From assembly GCA_900469615.1 (NCBI GenBank), contig UBYA01000006.1:285412-349411 (forward strand): a stretch of 64,000 nucleotides of DNA, written 5' to 3'. This stretch comes from Hyphomicrobiales bacterium. GTDB lineage: Bacteria; Pseudomonadota; Alphaproteobacteria; Rhizobiales; Rhizobiaceae. Of this stretch, positions 8,512-16,805 are shown in pieces (position 1 is the stretch's first letter; every line of letters starts with the position of its first letter). Under the pieces are notes generated by a model. It saw only the letters and a list, made by a program, of their open reading frames with translations. It ran no database searches and was not told where the DNA came from. A program made the position numbers and the translations under genes.

Positions 8512-9612
8512 TTAGCGGCCGATCTGCCCATCCACCAGGGATTCGGACAGAGGAGCGGGACGCTCCGTTTGCGTCGTGATGGTGATCGTGCGCCCGCTGT
8601 CGGAGGCCGTCTGGAACGCTTCCATGACCTCGAGCACATGCAGGGCAAGGCTGCCATTGGCGCGGTGCGGCCGGTTCGAGCGGATGGCGTGCGCCAGGTC
8701 GGCAACGCCGAGCGAGCGGTAATTGCCGTCGGCATAGGGCGCGGTGATCTCGCGTTCGGCAAACTCGCCGCCCTTTTTCAGGAATTCGACGGGGCCGCCG
8801 AAGCGATTGGGATCGGGCACGATCAGCGTGCCCTCGGTGCCGTAGACTTCGAGCGGCACATGCTTGTGGCCGGCGACATCGAAGCTCATGCCGATCTGGA
8901 CGACGGCGCCATTGGCAAAGGCCATGACGCCGGAGACATGCGTCGGCACATGAACGGGGATGTGCTTGCCGTTGCGCGGCTCGCTGGTGATGATGCGCTC
9001 CTTGCGCGGCGTCACGGCAAAGCCTGCGACCTGCGAGACGGGGCCGAGCAGGTTGACGAGATCGGTGATGTAATAGGGGCCCATGTCGAGCATCGGGCCG
9101 CCGCCGACTTCATAATAGAAAGCCGGATTCGGATGCCAGCGCTCATGGCCGGGGCACATGAAGGTGGCGGTGCCGCCGACGGGGATGCCGATGGTGCCCT
9201 CGTCGATGATGGCGCGGGCCGTCTGATGGCCGCCGCCGAGGAAGGTGTCGGGGGCCGCGCCGATGCGCAGGCCCTTGGCGGCGGCCGCATCCGCGAGCTT
9301 CTTGCCCTCGGCGAAATTGATGCCGAGCGGCTTTTCCGAATAGGTGTGCTTGCCGGCTTCCAGCGCCTGAAGCCCGACGGCGACATGCGCCTTGGGAATG
9401 GTCAGGTTGACGATGATCTCGATCGAGGGATCGGCGAGAAGCGTTGCGATATCGACCGCCTTCAGGCCGAATTCGGCGGCCTTTGCCTCGGCGAGCTCGC
9501 GATTGAGGTCGGCCACGCCTTTGATGTCGAGAATGGGAAAGGATTTCATGGCGGTGAGATAGGCGCCGGAAATGTTCCCGCAGCCGATTATGCCGATGCC
9601 GACCTTGTTCAT
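8512..9612 (-). CDS. Gfo/Idh/MocA family oxidoreductase (ThuB-like partner)
   Basis: A 366-residue NAD(P)-dependent oxidoreductase. The N-terminal Rossmann motif GIGIIGCGNISGAY, the YSEKPLGIN segment containing the family's EKP lysine, and the C-terminal beta-sheet domain (MGPYYITDLVNLLGP) are all present, and the length is normal. The ATG at 9612 follows CTGGAGGACG. Pairing with a ThuA-like gene 24 bases downstream suggests oxidation of a sugar hydroxyl (often C3) on an imported glycoside. Upstream lies the ROK repressor gene on the same strand, separated by a repeat-filled gap; across the next divergent promoter is an ABC importer. Confidence 0.9.
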   Translation of the reverse strand: MNKVGIGIIGCGNISGAYLTAMKSFPILDIKGVADLNRELAEAKAAEFGLKAVDIATLLADPSIEIIVNLTIPKAHVAVGLQALEAGKHTYSEKPLGINFAEGKKLADAAAAKGLRIGAAPDTFLGGGHQTARAIIDEGTIGIPVGGTATFMCPGHERWHPNPAFYYEVGGGPMLDMGPYYITDLVNLLGPVSQVAGFAVTPRKERIITSEPRNGKHIPVHVPTHVSGVMAFANGAVVQIGMSFDVAGHKHVPLEVYGTEGTLIVPDPNRFGGPVEFLKKGGEFAEREITAPYADGNYRSLGVADLAHAIRSNRPHRANGSLALHVLEVMEAFQTASDSGRTITITTQTERPAPLSESLVDGQIGR

Positions 9613-9648
9613 AAACGTCCTCCAGATGAATTGTCTTTGCCTGTCCTG

Positions 9649-9746
9649 GAGCGGCTCAGCGTTTCAAATAAGCGCTGAGCCGCTCTATCCTATTGTTTCG
9701 ACGCAATTCCGGACGGAAAACCGCTGCGCGCTTTTCCTGGAATTGC
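9649..9746. repeat. Two-hairpin intergenic repeat, family A copy 1
   Basis: A 13-base perfect stem (GAGCGGCTCAGCG and its complement at 9673-9685) is followed by a second stem-loop opening GCAATTCC and closing GGAATTGC (9703-9746), with inner GGAAAA/TTTTCC pairing. The same two-part element occurs at 14335-14431 and its second half at 53640-53685. It fills the gap between the ROK gene and the oxidoreductase gene. Confidence 0.8.
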
Positions 9747-9754
9747 TGTGGGGA

Positions 9755-10957
9755 TCAGAGAGCCGGTGCCGGCCCTGTCGTTCCCCAGGGCGATTCGTAG
9801 AGTTCGCGCAGCGCGACGACGGCCGCACCCTGCGCCCAGGTCTCGTCGGTCGACTGGTCGAAAACCAGTTCGGTCACGCCCTTGATCGACGGTGGGATGG
9901 CCAGTGAATAGGCCTCCCGCAGGCTGTCGAGGAAGGGCTGGCCGAGCGCCAGGCTCGATCCCACGAGAATGACGCGCGGCGGGGCAAACAGCGTGACGAT
10001 GTTGGCGAGCGCCATGCCGCAGGCTTCGCCGGCGCGGATGGCCGCACCGATCAAAGCGTTGTCTTCGGCATCGATCAGCGTCTTGGCATGGGCCATTCCG
10101 CGCCCGAGGCGGATGGCTTCGGCGAAGCGGCCGCTCGGCTGATCGCCGAGAATGGCGCTTTCGCCGGCAAGGCTCGCCAGGCGGATGATGCCCTGCGGAC
10201 CCATGCCCAGCACGAGATCGCCGAGATTGTGACTGAGGCCGCCGGCGCCGCGAAACAGCTGGCCCCCATGCAGCACGCCCAGCCCCAGCGTCTGCTCCAG
10301 CGACACCAGCACCATGTCGTCGAGGTCTCTCGCCTGGCCGAACCAGTGATGCGCGAGCGTGATCGCATGCGCGTCGCTCTCGACGATGGTGGTCACGCCG
10401 AGTCGCTCCGACATTTCCCTGGCGAAGTCGACGCCGCTTTCCCGGAAGATCGGGCTGGTGCGCACATGGCCGGTGCGATGCTCGATGACCCCGGGCAGGC
10501 CGAGGCAGACGGAATCGATCTCGTCCAGAGCCAGGTTGGCATCGACGACGCAGCGGCGCACGCCATCCTCGATCAGGTCGGCGATGACGCCGATCGGCTG
10601 CCGGTCGACGCGCAGCGCCAGTGTCAGCGTGGATAGAACCTCGCCGCGAAAATCGGTTACGACGAAGACCATGCGGTTGGCGGCGATTTTCGCGCCGACG
10701 ACGCGGGCCGCATCCGGATTGAGCTCCAGCATGACGCGCGGCCTGCCGCGGGCGGCGGCTTCGCGCAGGTCGCCTTCGGTACGCGCCAGGATCAGGCCGT
10801 CATCCAGCAGCGATGCGGTGATTGCCGAGACCGTGGTGGTCGAAAGCTGGGTGCGGTCGCTGATTTCGATACGCGCGATGGAGCCCGCTCGCCGGATGGT
10901 ATCCAGCACGTTGAAGCGGTTTATCGCCCGCATGAGTTCGGGATCTGCTGTTTTCAT
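9755..10957 (-). CDS. ROK family transcriptional regulator (NagC/XylR type)
   Basis: A 400-residue protein with an N-terminal winged helix-turn-helix (about residues 10-70, including QLSTTTVSAITASLLDDGL) joined to a ROK sugar-kinase-like domain (VGAKIAANRMVFVVTDFRGEVL onward). The typical ROK glycine-rich segment GLGVLHGGQLFRGAGGLSHN is visible, but the usual zinc-binding cysteine cluster (CxCGxxGC) is absent; the matching region reads LGMGPQGI. The ATG at 10957 places the HTH at the normal position; the ribosome binding site is weak. It is divergent from the ABC importer operon and probably represses it in response to the imported sugar or a derivative. Confidence 0.9.
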   Translation of the reverse strand: MKTADPELMRAINRFNVLDTIRRAGSIARIEISDRTQLSTTTVSAITASLLDDGLILARTEGDLREAAARGRPRVMLELNPDAARVVGAKIAANRMVFVVTDFRGEVLSTLTLALRVDRQPIGVIADLIEDGVRRCVVDANLALDEIDSVCLGLPGVIEHRTGHVRTSPIFRESGVDFAREMSERLGVTTIVESDAHAITLAHHWFGQARDLDDMVLVSLEQTLGLGVLHGGQLFRGAGGLSHNLGDLVLGMGPQGIIRLASLAGESAILGDQPSGRFAEAIRLGRGMAHAKTLIDAEDNALIGAAIRAGEACGMALANIVTLFAPPRVILVGSSLALGQPFLDSLREAYSLAIPPSIKGVTELVFDQSTDETWAQGAAVVALRELYESPWGTTGPAPAL

Positions 10958-11092
10958 GAGATGGACGCCGAATGATGGACCCGCTCGGCTGCGGCCTGGT
11001 ATTTTTAACGGAATGCGAATTAAATAACCTATGGTCATTGCCCAATGTCAAGCCGTTTTACCGGTAATCTGCCGAAAATTTAACGGCGGTGG

Positions 11093-11121
11093 TTGACATT
11101 TCAGCAAAGCTCCGCTGAATT
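11093..11121 (+). promoter_or_regulatory. Candidate promoter and operator of the ABC sugar operon
   Basis: TTGACA at 11093-11098 is a perfect -35 box, with a weak -10 (TGAATT) 17 bases later. The spacer contains the inverted repeat TTCAGC-N8-GCTGAA (11100-11119), ideally placed for a repressor such as the divergent ROK protein. The assignment is from position and symmetry. Confidence 0.5.
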
Positions 11122-11177
11122 ATTCCGCATAAGGGAAAAAATATTGAGGTTCTTGGTTCCCTTGGGAGGAGAAAATC

Positions 11178-12479
11178 ATGATCCATCTACGTGGGGCCAA
11201 GGCCCTTCGCATCGCCGCTATTGCGGCCACGACCGGGCTGGCGATTCTGGCCGGCGCCACCAGCGCGGCTGCGGATACCGTCGTCAAGTGGCTGCATCTG
11301 GAACTCGATCCGAGCTACGTCGCCGTCTGGCGCAAGATCGCCGATCAGTACGAAGCGAAGCATCCGGGCGTGAAGATCGAAATGCAGTTTCTGGCAAACG
11401 AAGCCTTCAAGGCCAAGCTGCCGACACTGCTGCAATCGAAGGATGCGCCTGATTTCTTCTTCAGCTGGGGCGGCGGCGTTTTGAAGCAGCAGCAGGAGAC
11501 AGGCACGCTGATGGACCTGACCGCGGCGATGAACGCCAACGGGGGCGCCTGGCTGAAGAGCTATAACCAGGCCGCCGTCAAGGGACTCACCTTCGACAAC
11601 AAGATCAGCGCCGTTCCCTATAAGCTCGGCACGGTTTCCTTCTTCTACAACAAGGCCCTGTTCGCCAAGGCCGGTGTCGATGCGAATGCCATCAAGACCT
11701 GGGACGACTATCTTGCCGCCGTCAAGAAGCTGAAGGACGCGGGCGTCGTGCCGATCGCCGGCGGCGGTGGCGAGAAATGGCCGATCCATTTCTACTGGAG
11801 CTATCTGGTGATGCGCGACGGCGGTCAGCAGGTCTTCAGCGACGCCAAGAACGGCAAGGGCAACGGCTTCAACGATCCTTCCATCGTCAAGGCCGGCGAG
11901 CAGCTTGCCGAACTCGGCAAGCTCGAACCCTTCCAGCCCGGTTATCTCGGCACCACCTGGCCGCAGGCGCTTGGCGTCTTCGGCGACGGCAAGGCGGCGA
12001 TGATCCTCGGCTTCGAAAATACGGTTGCCAACCAGCGTACCAATGCCGGCGACGGCAAGGGTCTGGCGGACGACAATATAGGCCGTTTCGCCTTCCCGGC
12101 CGTGACCGGCGGTGCAGGCCTTGCGACCGACACGCTCGGCGGCCTGAACGGCTGGGCCGTGACCAAGAAGGCGCCGCCCGAGGCGCTCGATTTCCTCGCT
12201 TATCTGACCAATGTCGAAAACGAGCGCACGATGGCGCAGGCCGGCATGATCATTCCGGTCGCAGTCGGCGCCGAAGACGGCGTCAAAGGTCCGCTGATGC
12301 ATGAAGCGGCCGATCAGCTGGCGCATTCGACCTGGCACCAGAATTTCTTCGACCAGGATCTCGGTCCCTCCGTCGGCCGTGTGGTCAACGACATCTCCGT
12401 CGGCATCGTCTCCGGCCAGATTTCTCCGAAGGATGGCGCACAGCAGGTTCAGGACGCCTTCGAGCAGGATCAGCTCTAG
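11178..12479 (+). CDS. ABC transporter sugar-binding protein
   Basis: A 433-residue family-1 extracellular solute-binding protein. It starts at an ATG after GGGAGGAG and has a Sec signal peptide ending near ATSAAADT. The mature protein begins VVKWLHLELDPSYVAVWRKI, and ISAVPYKLGTVSFFYNKALF is the usual sugar-binding-protein central motif. It captures a mono- or oligosaccharide in the periplasm for the two permeases downstream. A hairpin at 12490-12512 between this gene and the first permease could allow it to be expressed above the membrane components. Confidence 0.93.
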   Translation: MIHLRGAKALRIAAIAATTGLAILAGATSAAADTVVKWLHLELDPSYVAVWRKIADQYEAKHPGVKIEMQFLANEAFKAKLPTLLQSKDAPDFFFSWGGGVLKQQQETGTLMDLTAAMNANGGAWLKSYNQAAVKGLTFDNKISAVPYKLGTVSFFYNKALFAKAGVDANAIKTWDDYLAAVKKLKDAGVVPIAGGGGEKWPIHFYWSYLVMRDGGQQVFSDAKNGKGNGFNDPSIVKAGEQLAELGKLEPFQPGYLGTTWPQALGVFGDGKAAMILGFENTVANQRTNAGDGKGLADDNIGRFAFPAVTGGAGLATDTLGGLNGWAVTKKAPPEALDFLAYLTNVENERTMAQAGMIIPVAVGAEDGVKGPLMHEAADQLAHSTWHQNFFDQDLGPSVGRVVNDISVGIVSGQISPKDGAQQVQDAFEQDQL

Positions 12480-12489
12480 CGACATCCGG

Positions 12490-12521
12490 CGCCGGCCGCT
12501 CCTGTGCCGGCGTCGGTTTTT
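12490..12521 (+). terminator. Intra-operon hairpin after the binding-protein gene
   Basis: CGCCGGC-N9-GCCGGCG followed by TCGGTTTTT lies between the binding protein and the first permease. It looks like a leaky terminator or an mRNA-stabilising stem; such structures commonly set a high binding-protein to permease ratio. Confidence 0.6.
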
Positions 12522-12549
12522 CCTTGAATTGAAATCGTCGAGACTGCCT

Positions 12550-13488
12550 ATGACCGATCTCAGCGCCACGACCACTATGCCCTCCGCCGCAAGAGCGAAA
12601 CCGGCTGCGAAGCGGAAATCGCCGGCTGCGCGCGGGCGCATGCCTGTCATCCTGCTGTTCTTGCCTCCGGCCCTGCTGCTCTTTACCATCTTCGTCATCC
12701 TGCCGATGGGGGAGGCGGCCTGGTATAGCTTCTATCGCTGGAACGGTTACGGCCCGCCGACGGAATTCGTGGGGCTGCGCAATTTCCAGGTGCTGTTCAA
12801 GAACGGCGCCTTCCTGACGTCGCTGAAGAACAATGCGCTCATCATCGTCGTATCGATCGCCGTCCAGGTGCCGCTGGCCATCTGGCTGGCGACCATGCTG
12901 GCGAACCGCATCCGCGGCGTCGTGCTTTTCCGGCTGATCTTCTTCCTGCCCTATGTGCTGGCCGAAGTGGCGGCCGGCCTGATCTGGCGCTTCGTCTATG
13001 ACGGCGATTACGGCCTGTTTGCCGCCATCGCGCATGTTCTCGGCACGGCGACCCCTTACGTTCTCGCCGACAAGGATCTGGCGATGTACGCCGTGCTCGG
13101 CGTCATCGTCTGGAAATATTTCGGTTTTCACATGATGCTGTTCATCGCCGGCATGCAGTCGCTCGACAAGAGCGTGCTGGAGGCGGCCGAGATCGACGGC
13201 GCCACCGGCTGGCAGAAGTTCCGCTACGTCACCCTGCCGCTGCTCGGCTCGACGTTGCGTCTCTCCGTGTTCTTCGCCGTCGTGGGATCGCTGCAGCTCT
13301 TCGACATGATCATGCCGCTCACGGGCGGCGGCCCGTTCAACTCGACGCAGACGATGGTGACTTTCCTCTACAATTTCGGCGTCACCCGCATGCAGGTCGG
13401 CCTCGGCAGCGCCGTCGGCGTCGTGCTGTTCGTGATCTGCGTCACCCTCGCCTTCGGCTACAAACGGATATTTATGCGCAATGACTGA
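12550..13488 (+). CDS. ABC sugar transporter permease 1 (MalF/UgpA type)
   Basis: A 312-residue inner-membrane protein with about six hydrophobic segments; the first starts near residue 33 (VILLFLPPALLLFTIFVIL) after a basic cytoplasmic tail rich in Ala, Lys and Arg. The EAA loop that docks on the ATPase is visible as EAAEIDGATGWQKFRYVTLP. The ATG at 12550 is the first plausible start after the intergenic hairpin; its ribosome binding site is poor, consistent with lower expression than the binding protein. It overlaps the second permease gene by 8 bases. Confidence 0.93.
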   Translation: MTDLSATTTMPSAARAKPAAKRKSPAARGRMPVILLFLPPALLLFTIFVILPMGEAAWYSFYRWNGYGPPTEFVGLRNFQVLFKNGAFLTSLKNNALIIVVSIAVQVPLAIWLATMLANRIRGVVLFRLIFFLPYVLAEVAAGLIWRFVYDGDYGLFAAIAHVLGTATPYVLADKDLAMYAVLGVIVWKYFGFHMMLFIAGMQSLDKSVLEAAEIDGATGWQKFRYVTLPLLGSTLRLSVFFAVVGSLQLFDMIMPLTGGGPFNSTQTMVTFLYNFGVTRMQVGLGSAVGVVLFVICVTLAFGYKRIFMRND

Positions 13489-14329
13489 TATGGCTTCATC
13501 CGTTCGATTAACCACCGGCACGAAGATCTATCTCTATGTGTCGCTGACCATCATTGCCGCCATCGTGCTGATCCCGCTGCTGACGACCGCGCTCGGCGGC
13601 TTCAAGACGCTCGGCGACCTCCGCACCAATCCGTTCGGCCTGCCGGCCGAGTGGCATTTCGAGAATTATACCGGCATCCTCTTCGGCGACCGCTACTGGC
13701 GGCAGATGATGAATTCGCTGATCATCGCCGTTCTCACGGTGTTCCTGACGCTGTCGGTCTCGGCCATGGCGGCCTTCGCCTTCGCGCATGTGAAGTTCTT
13801 CGGCTCGAACTTCCTGCTGAACTATTTCCTCATCGGCCTGATGTTCCCTGCCGCCACCGCCATCTTGCCGCTCTTCATCCGCATCCGCGATCTCGGCCTG
13901 CTCAATACCTATTGGGGCGTGGTGCTGCCGCAAGTGGCTTTCGGCCTCGGCATGAGCATCCTGCTATTCCGGAATTATTTTCGAAACCTTCCGGAAGAAT
14001 TGTTCCAGGCGGCGTTTGTCGACGGTTGCGGCTATATCCGCTTCTTCTGGCATATCTCGCTGCCGCTCTCGCGGCCGATCATCGCCACCGTCAGCATCAT
14101 CTCCTTCGTCGGCAGCTGGAACAGCTACATCCTGCCGCTGATCATGCTGAATTCGGATTCGATCTATCCCTGGCCGCTCGGCATGATGGTCTATAGCGGC
14201 GAATTCGGCACGGAATGGGAACTGGTGCTCGCCTTCATCACGCTCACCATCCTTCCCACCATCATCGTCTTCTTCCTGGCGCAGAAGCACATCATTGCCG
14301 GCCTGACCGCCGGCGCGGTGAAATCCTGA
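13481..14329 (+). CDS. ABC sugar transporter permease 2 (MalG/UgpE type)
   Basis: A 282-residue inner-membrane protein of the carbohydrate-uptake permease family, with about six transmembrane segments and an EAA-type loop (QAAFVDGCGYIRFFWHISLP). Its start overlaps the end of permease 1 by 8 bases, so the two are translationally coupled and form the heterodimeric channel. The C-terminus (AQKHIIAGLTAGAVKS) is typical of this family. Confidence 0.94.
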   Translation: MTDMASSVRLTTGTKIYLYVSLTIIAAIVLIPLLTTALGGFKTLGDLRTNPFGLPAEWHFENYTGILFGDRYWRQMMNSLIIAVLTVFLTLSVSAMAAFAFAHVKFFGSNFLLNYFLIGLMFPAATAILPLFIRIRDLGLLNTYWGVVLPQVAFGLGMSILLFRNYFRNLPEELFQAAFVDGCGYIRFFWHISLPLSRPIIATVSIISFVGSWNSYILPLIMLNSDSIYPWPLGMMVYSGEFGTEWELVLAFITLTILPTIIVFFLAQKHIIAGLTAGAVKS

Positions 14330-14334
14330 GCCTG

Positions 14335-14431
14335 GAGCGGTTCAGCTTTTCATGGAAACTCTGAACCGCTCCATCTTTTTGTCTTGATGCAATTCCGGAC
14401 GGAAAACCGCTTCGCACTTTCCTGGAATTGC
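14335..14431. repeat. Two-hairpin intergenic repeat, family A copy 2
   Basis: GAGCGGTTCAG pairs with CTGAACCGCTC (14361-14371), then GCAATTCC (14389) pairs with GGAATTGC (14424-14431). The second half, GCAATTCCGGACGGAAAACC, is identical over 20 bases to the copy at 9703. It fills the 121-base gap between permease 2 and the ATPase gene, inside the operon. Confidence 0.8.
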
Positions 14432-14450
14432 TCTCATCGGAGCAAACAAC

Positions 14451-15521
14451 ATGGCATCCGTCGAACTGCACAACATCCACAAGGCCTATGGGGCGCTGAC
14501 CGTCATCCGCGATATCTCGCTTTCGATCGAGGACGGCGAGTTCATCGCGCTTGTCGGTCCTTCCGGCTGCGGCAAGTCCACGCTGCTGCGGATGATTGCC
14601 GGGCTTGAGGAAATCACCGATGGCGACGTGTCGATCGGCGGGCAGGTGGTCAATGCCATGACGCCGCGCGAGCGCAACATCGCCATGGTCTTCCAGTCCT
14701 ACGCGCTCTATCCGCACATGACGGTGGCCGAAAACATGGGCTTCAACCTGAAGCTCTCGGGCGAGACCAAGCAGGTTATCCAGCAGCGGGTCGATGAGGC
14801 GGCCCGCATGCTCGATCTGACCAAGCTGCTCGACCGCAAGCCGGCGCAGCTTTCCGGCGGCCAGCGCCAGCGCGTCGCCATGGGCCGCGCCATCGTCCGC
14901 AACCCGGCCGTCTTCCTGTTCGACGAGCCGCTTTCCAACCTCGATGCGAAACTGCGCGTGCAAATGCGCTCCGAGATCAAGGCACTGCACCAGAAGGTGC
15001 AGACCACCTCGATCTATGTGACGCACGACCAGATCGAAGCCATGACGCTTGCCGACCGCATCGTGGTATTGAATCAGGGCAATATCGAGCAGCAGGGCAC
15101 GCCGATCGAGCTTTACCGCAAGCCGGCCAATCTCTTCGTGGCCGGCTTCATCGGTTCGCCGGCCATGAATTTCCTCGACGGCACGGTCGATGGCGTCGAT
15201 GGTGCGCCTGCGGTGCGGCTGAAGGACAGCACGCCGATCCGCATCGCCGGCGAACGCAAGGTGAAGGCGGGCCAAAGCGTGAAGATCGGTCTGCGGCCCG
15301 AGCATCTGAGCCTTGCCAGCAACGGCTCGCCGCTCACAGGCCAGACGCTTCTGGTCGAACCGACGGGGGCGCAGACGCATGTGCTGTTCGATCTCGCCGG
15401 CGATCAGGTAACGGCCGTGGTCGACGGGGAGGCGCCGGTGCGCTACGGGCAGCCGCTGAACGTCTCCATCACCCCGGAGCAGGTCTACGTCTTCGACGCG
15501 TCGAGCGGGCTGGCTCTTTAA
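14451..15521 (+). CDS. ABC sugar transporter ATP-binding protein (MalK/UgpC type)
   Basis: A 356-residue ATPase. Walker A is GPSGCGKST (residues 36-44), the Q-loop is VFQSYALYPHM (about 80-90), the signature is LSGGQ (134-138), Walker B is VFLFDEP (154-160), and the switch His is in YVTHDQIEAM. The last 120 residues form the TOBE/MalK regulatory domain (RPEHLSLA, GAQTHVLFDL). It powers the two preceding permeases. It is preceded by a repeat element and GGAG at a good distance. Its stop overlaps that of the convergent DUF427 gene by 4 bases. Confidence 0.94.
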   Translation: MASVELHNIHKAYGALTVIRDISLSIEDGEFIALVGPSGCGKSTLLRMIAGLEEITDGDVSIGGQVVNAMTPRERNIAMVFQSYALYPHMTVAENMGFNLKLSGETKQVIQQRVDEAARMLDLTKLLDRKPAQLSGGQRQRVAMGRAIVRNPAVFLFDEPLSNLDAKLRVQMRSEIKALHQKVQTTSIYVTHDQIEAMTLADRIVVLNQGNIEQQGTPIELYRKPANLFVAGFIGSPAMNFLDGTVDGVDGAPAVRLKDSTPIRIAGERKVKAGQSVKIGLRPEHLSLASNGSPLTGQTLLVEPTGAQTHVLFDLAGDQVTAVVDGEAPVRYGQPLNVSITPEQVYVFDASSGLAL

Positions 15522-15895
15522 GGTCTTACATCGATGGAATCGACGCGATCCGGGTAGAAGGCCATGTAATCCTTGATTCGGCTGACCGACGCGTAGGGAT
15601 TTTCATAGCTCCAGATCGCGTTGACCGAACGCTCGCCGCCGGCAGGGATGCTGTAATAGGAGCATTCGCCCTTGTAGGGGCAGTAGGTCTCGTGGGCGGT
15701 CTTCTGCAGAGCTGCCATGTCGACATCCCTTCGGGGAATATAGAGCACGGCCGGATAGGATGCTTCCTTGAGCGACAGCGCCTCGTGCGTGTCGGCGATC
15801 ACCTTGCCGGCGACGGACACGGTGACGTGGGCCTGCTTTTCCTCGATCGTGATGGGATGATCGGGACCGGGGATTTTGACTGGTCTTTCCGCCAT
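15518..15895 (-). CDS. DUF427 domain protein
   Basis: A 125-residue cytoplasmic protein that matches DUF427: the core HETYCPYKGECSYYSI and the conserved tryptophan/tyrosine-rich segment NAIWSYENPY are present. The ATG at 15895 places the family N-terminus (AERPVKIPGPDHPITI) correctly and follows a GGAGG site. Function is not established for the family. The gene is convergent with the ABC ATPase and shares TTAA with its stop codon, and it probably stands alone or with the TetR gene upstream at 15996. Confidence 0.88.
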   Translation of the reverse strand: MAERPVKIPGPDHPITIEEKQAHVTVSVAGKVIADTHEALSLKEASYPAVLYIPRRDVDMAALQKTAHETYCPYKGECSYYSIPAGGERSVNAIWSYENPYASVSRIKDYMAFYPDRVDSIDVRP

Positions 15896-15995
15896 GACGG
15901 GCCTCCTGGACTTATGGCAAGAGCCGGGCAGCGTTCTCATGGGGCAACCCGGGCGGCTCCTGCTTCAGGACATATAGGAAAGGCCGCGCGTATTA

Positions 15996-16628
15996 TCAGC
16001 CCTGCCGCACGCCCCAGCGCAGGCCGTCCATCAGCAGGCGCACCAGACGGCGGGAGCGATCGTGCCATTCCGGCGAATTGGGCATGGAGTATGTCCCCGA
16101 CAGCGCGTGCAGTACGTCGGTGCCGTCGACGTCGCTGCGGATCGAACCGGCGGCGACCGCTTTCTCTATCAGGTCCGCGAGCGCCACCGGCACCTTGCCG
16201 TAGCTGTCGGCAAAGAGCGTGGAATTGCCGTTGAGAAGAATGCGCAGGCTGTCGGCCATGCCGCGCTTGGTGGCGATATATCCGACGAACCGATGCATCC
16301 ATTCCTCGAGCGCCTGATCCGGGGCAAGCTCGTTGGAAAGCGTTTCGGCCGCATCGCACAGCGCCTCGACTTCGTGGCGATAGACCGCCTCCACCAGATG
16401 TTCGCGGCTTGGGAAATGGCGGTAGAGGGTCCCGATCCCGACATCGGCCCGCCGGGCGATATCCTCAAGGGAAGAGGCGGTGCCGTGGCTTGCGAAGGCT
16501 TGCGCCGCGACCTCGATCAGCTTGTCGCGATTGCGGCGCGCATCGGCGCGCAGACGCCGGCTCTGGTTCGGCGGGGTATCCTTGGGTTCCGGCAACGGCT
16601 TGCGCGCCAATTTCTGCTCCTTGCGCAT
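15996..16628 (-). CDS. TetR/AcrR family transcriptional regulator
   Basis: A 210-residue regulator with a TetR helix-turn-helix at about residues 30-75 (NRDKLIEVAAQAFASHG, DIARRADVGIGTLYRHFPSRE) and a C-terminal ligand domain of the kind seen in SbtR-like proteins. The first 25 residues are a basic, proline-rich extension. It lies upstream of the DUF427 gene on the same strand (100 bases apart). Target genes are not evident: no divergent transporter or enzyme neighbours it. The start ATG has only a weak ribosome binding site. Confidence 0.9.
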   Translation of the reverse strand: MRKEQKLARKPLPEPKDTPPNQSRRLRADARRNRDKLIEVAAQAFASHGTASSLEDIARRADVGIGTLYRHFPSREHLVEAVYRHEVEALCDAAETLSNELAPDQALEEWMHRFVGYIATKRGMADSLRILLNGNSTLFADSYGKVPVALADLIEKAVAAGSIRSDVDGTDVLHALSGTYSMPNSPEWHDRSRRLVRLLMDGLRWGVRQG

Positions 16629-16805
16629 TGCTGCGGGAAGATGCCCGGCATGTGTCTCACATGGCGCGTGGCTTCACCTTCCTGATGGCGACATACCGGA
16701 GGATTGTTACCGCATCCGGCATTGCCGCGCCATCGCCGCCTGCATGGAACAGCAGCATGACCGTGCGCGTGCCGGCTTTCGATTGATTTACGATGTTCGA
16801 TCGAT

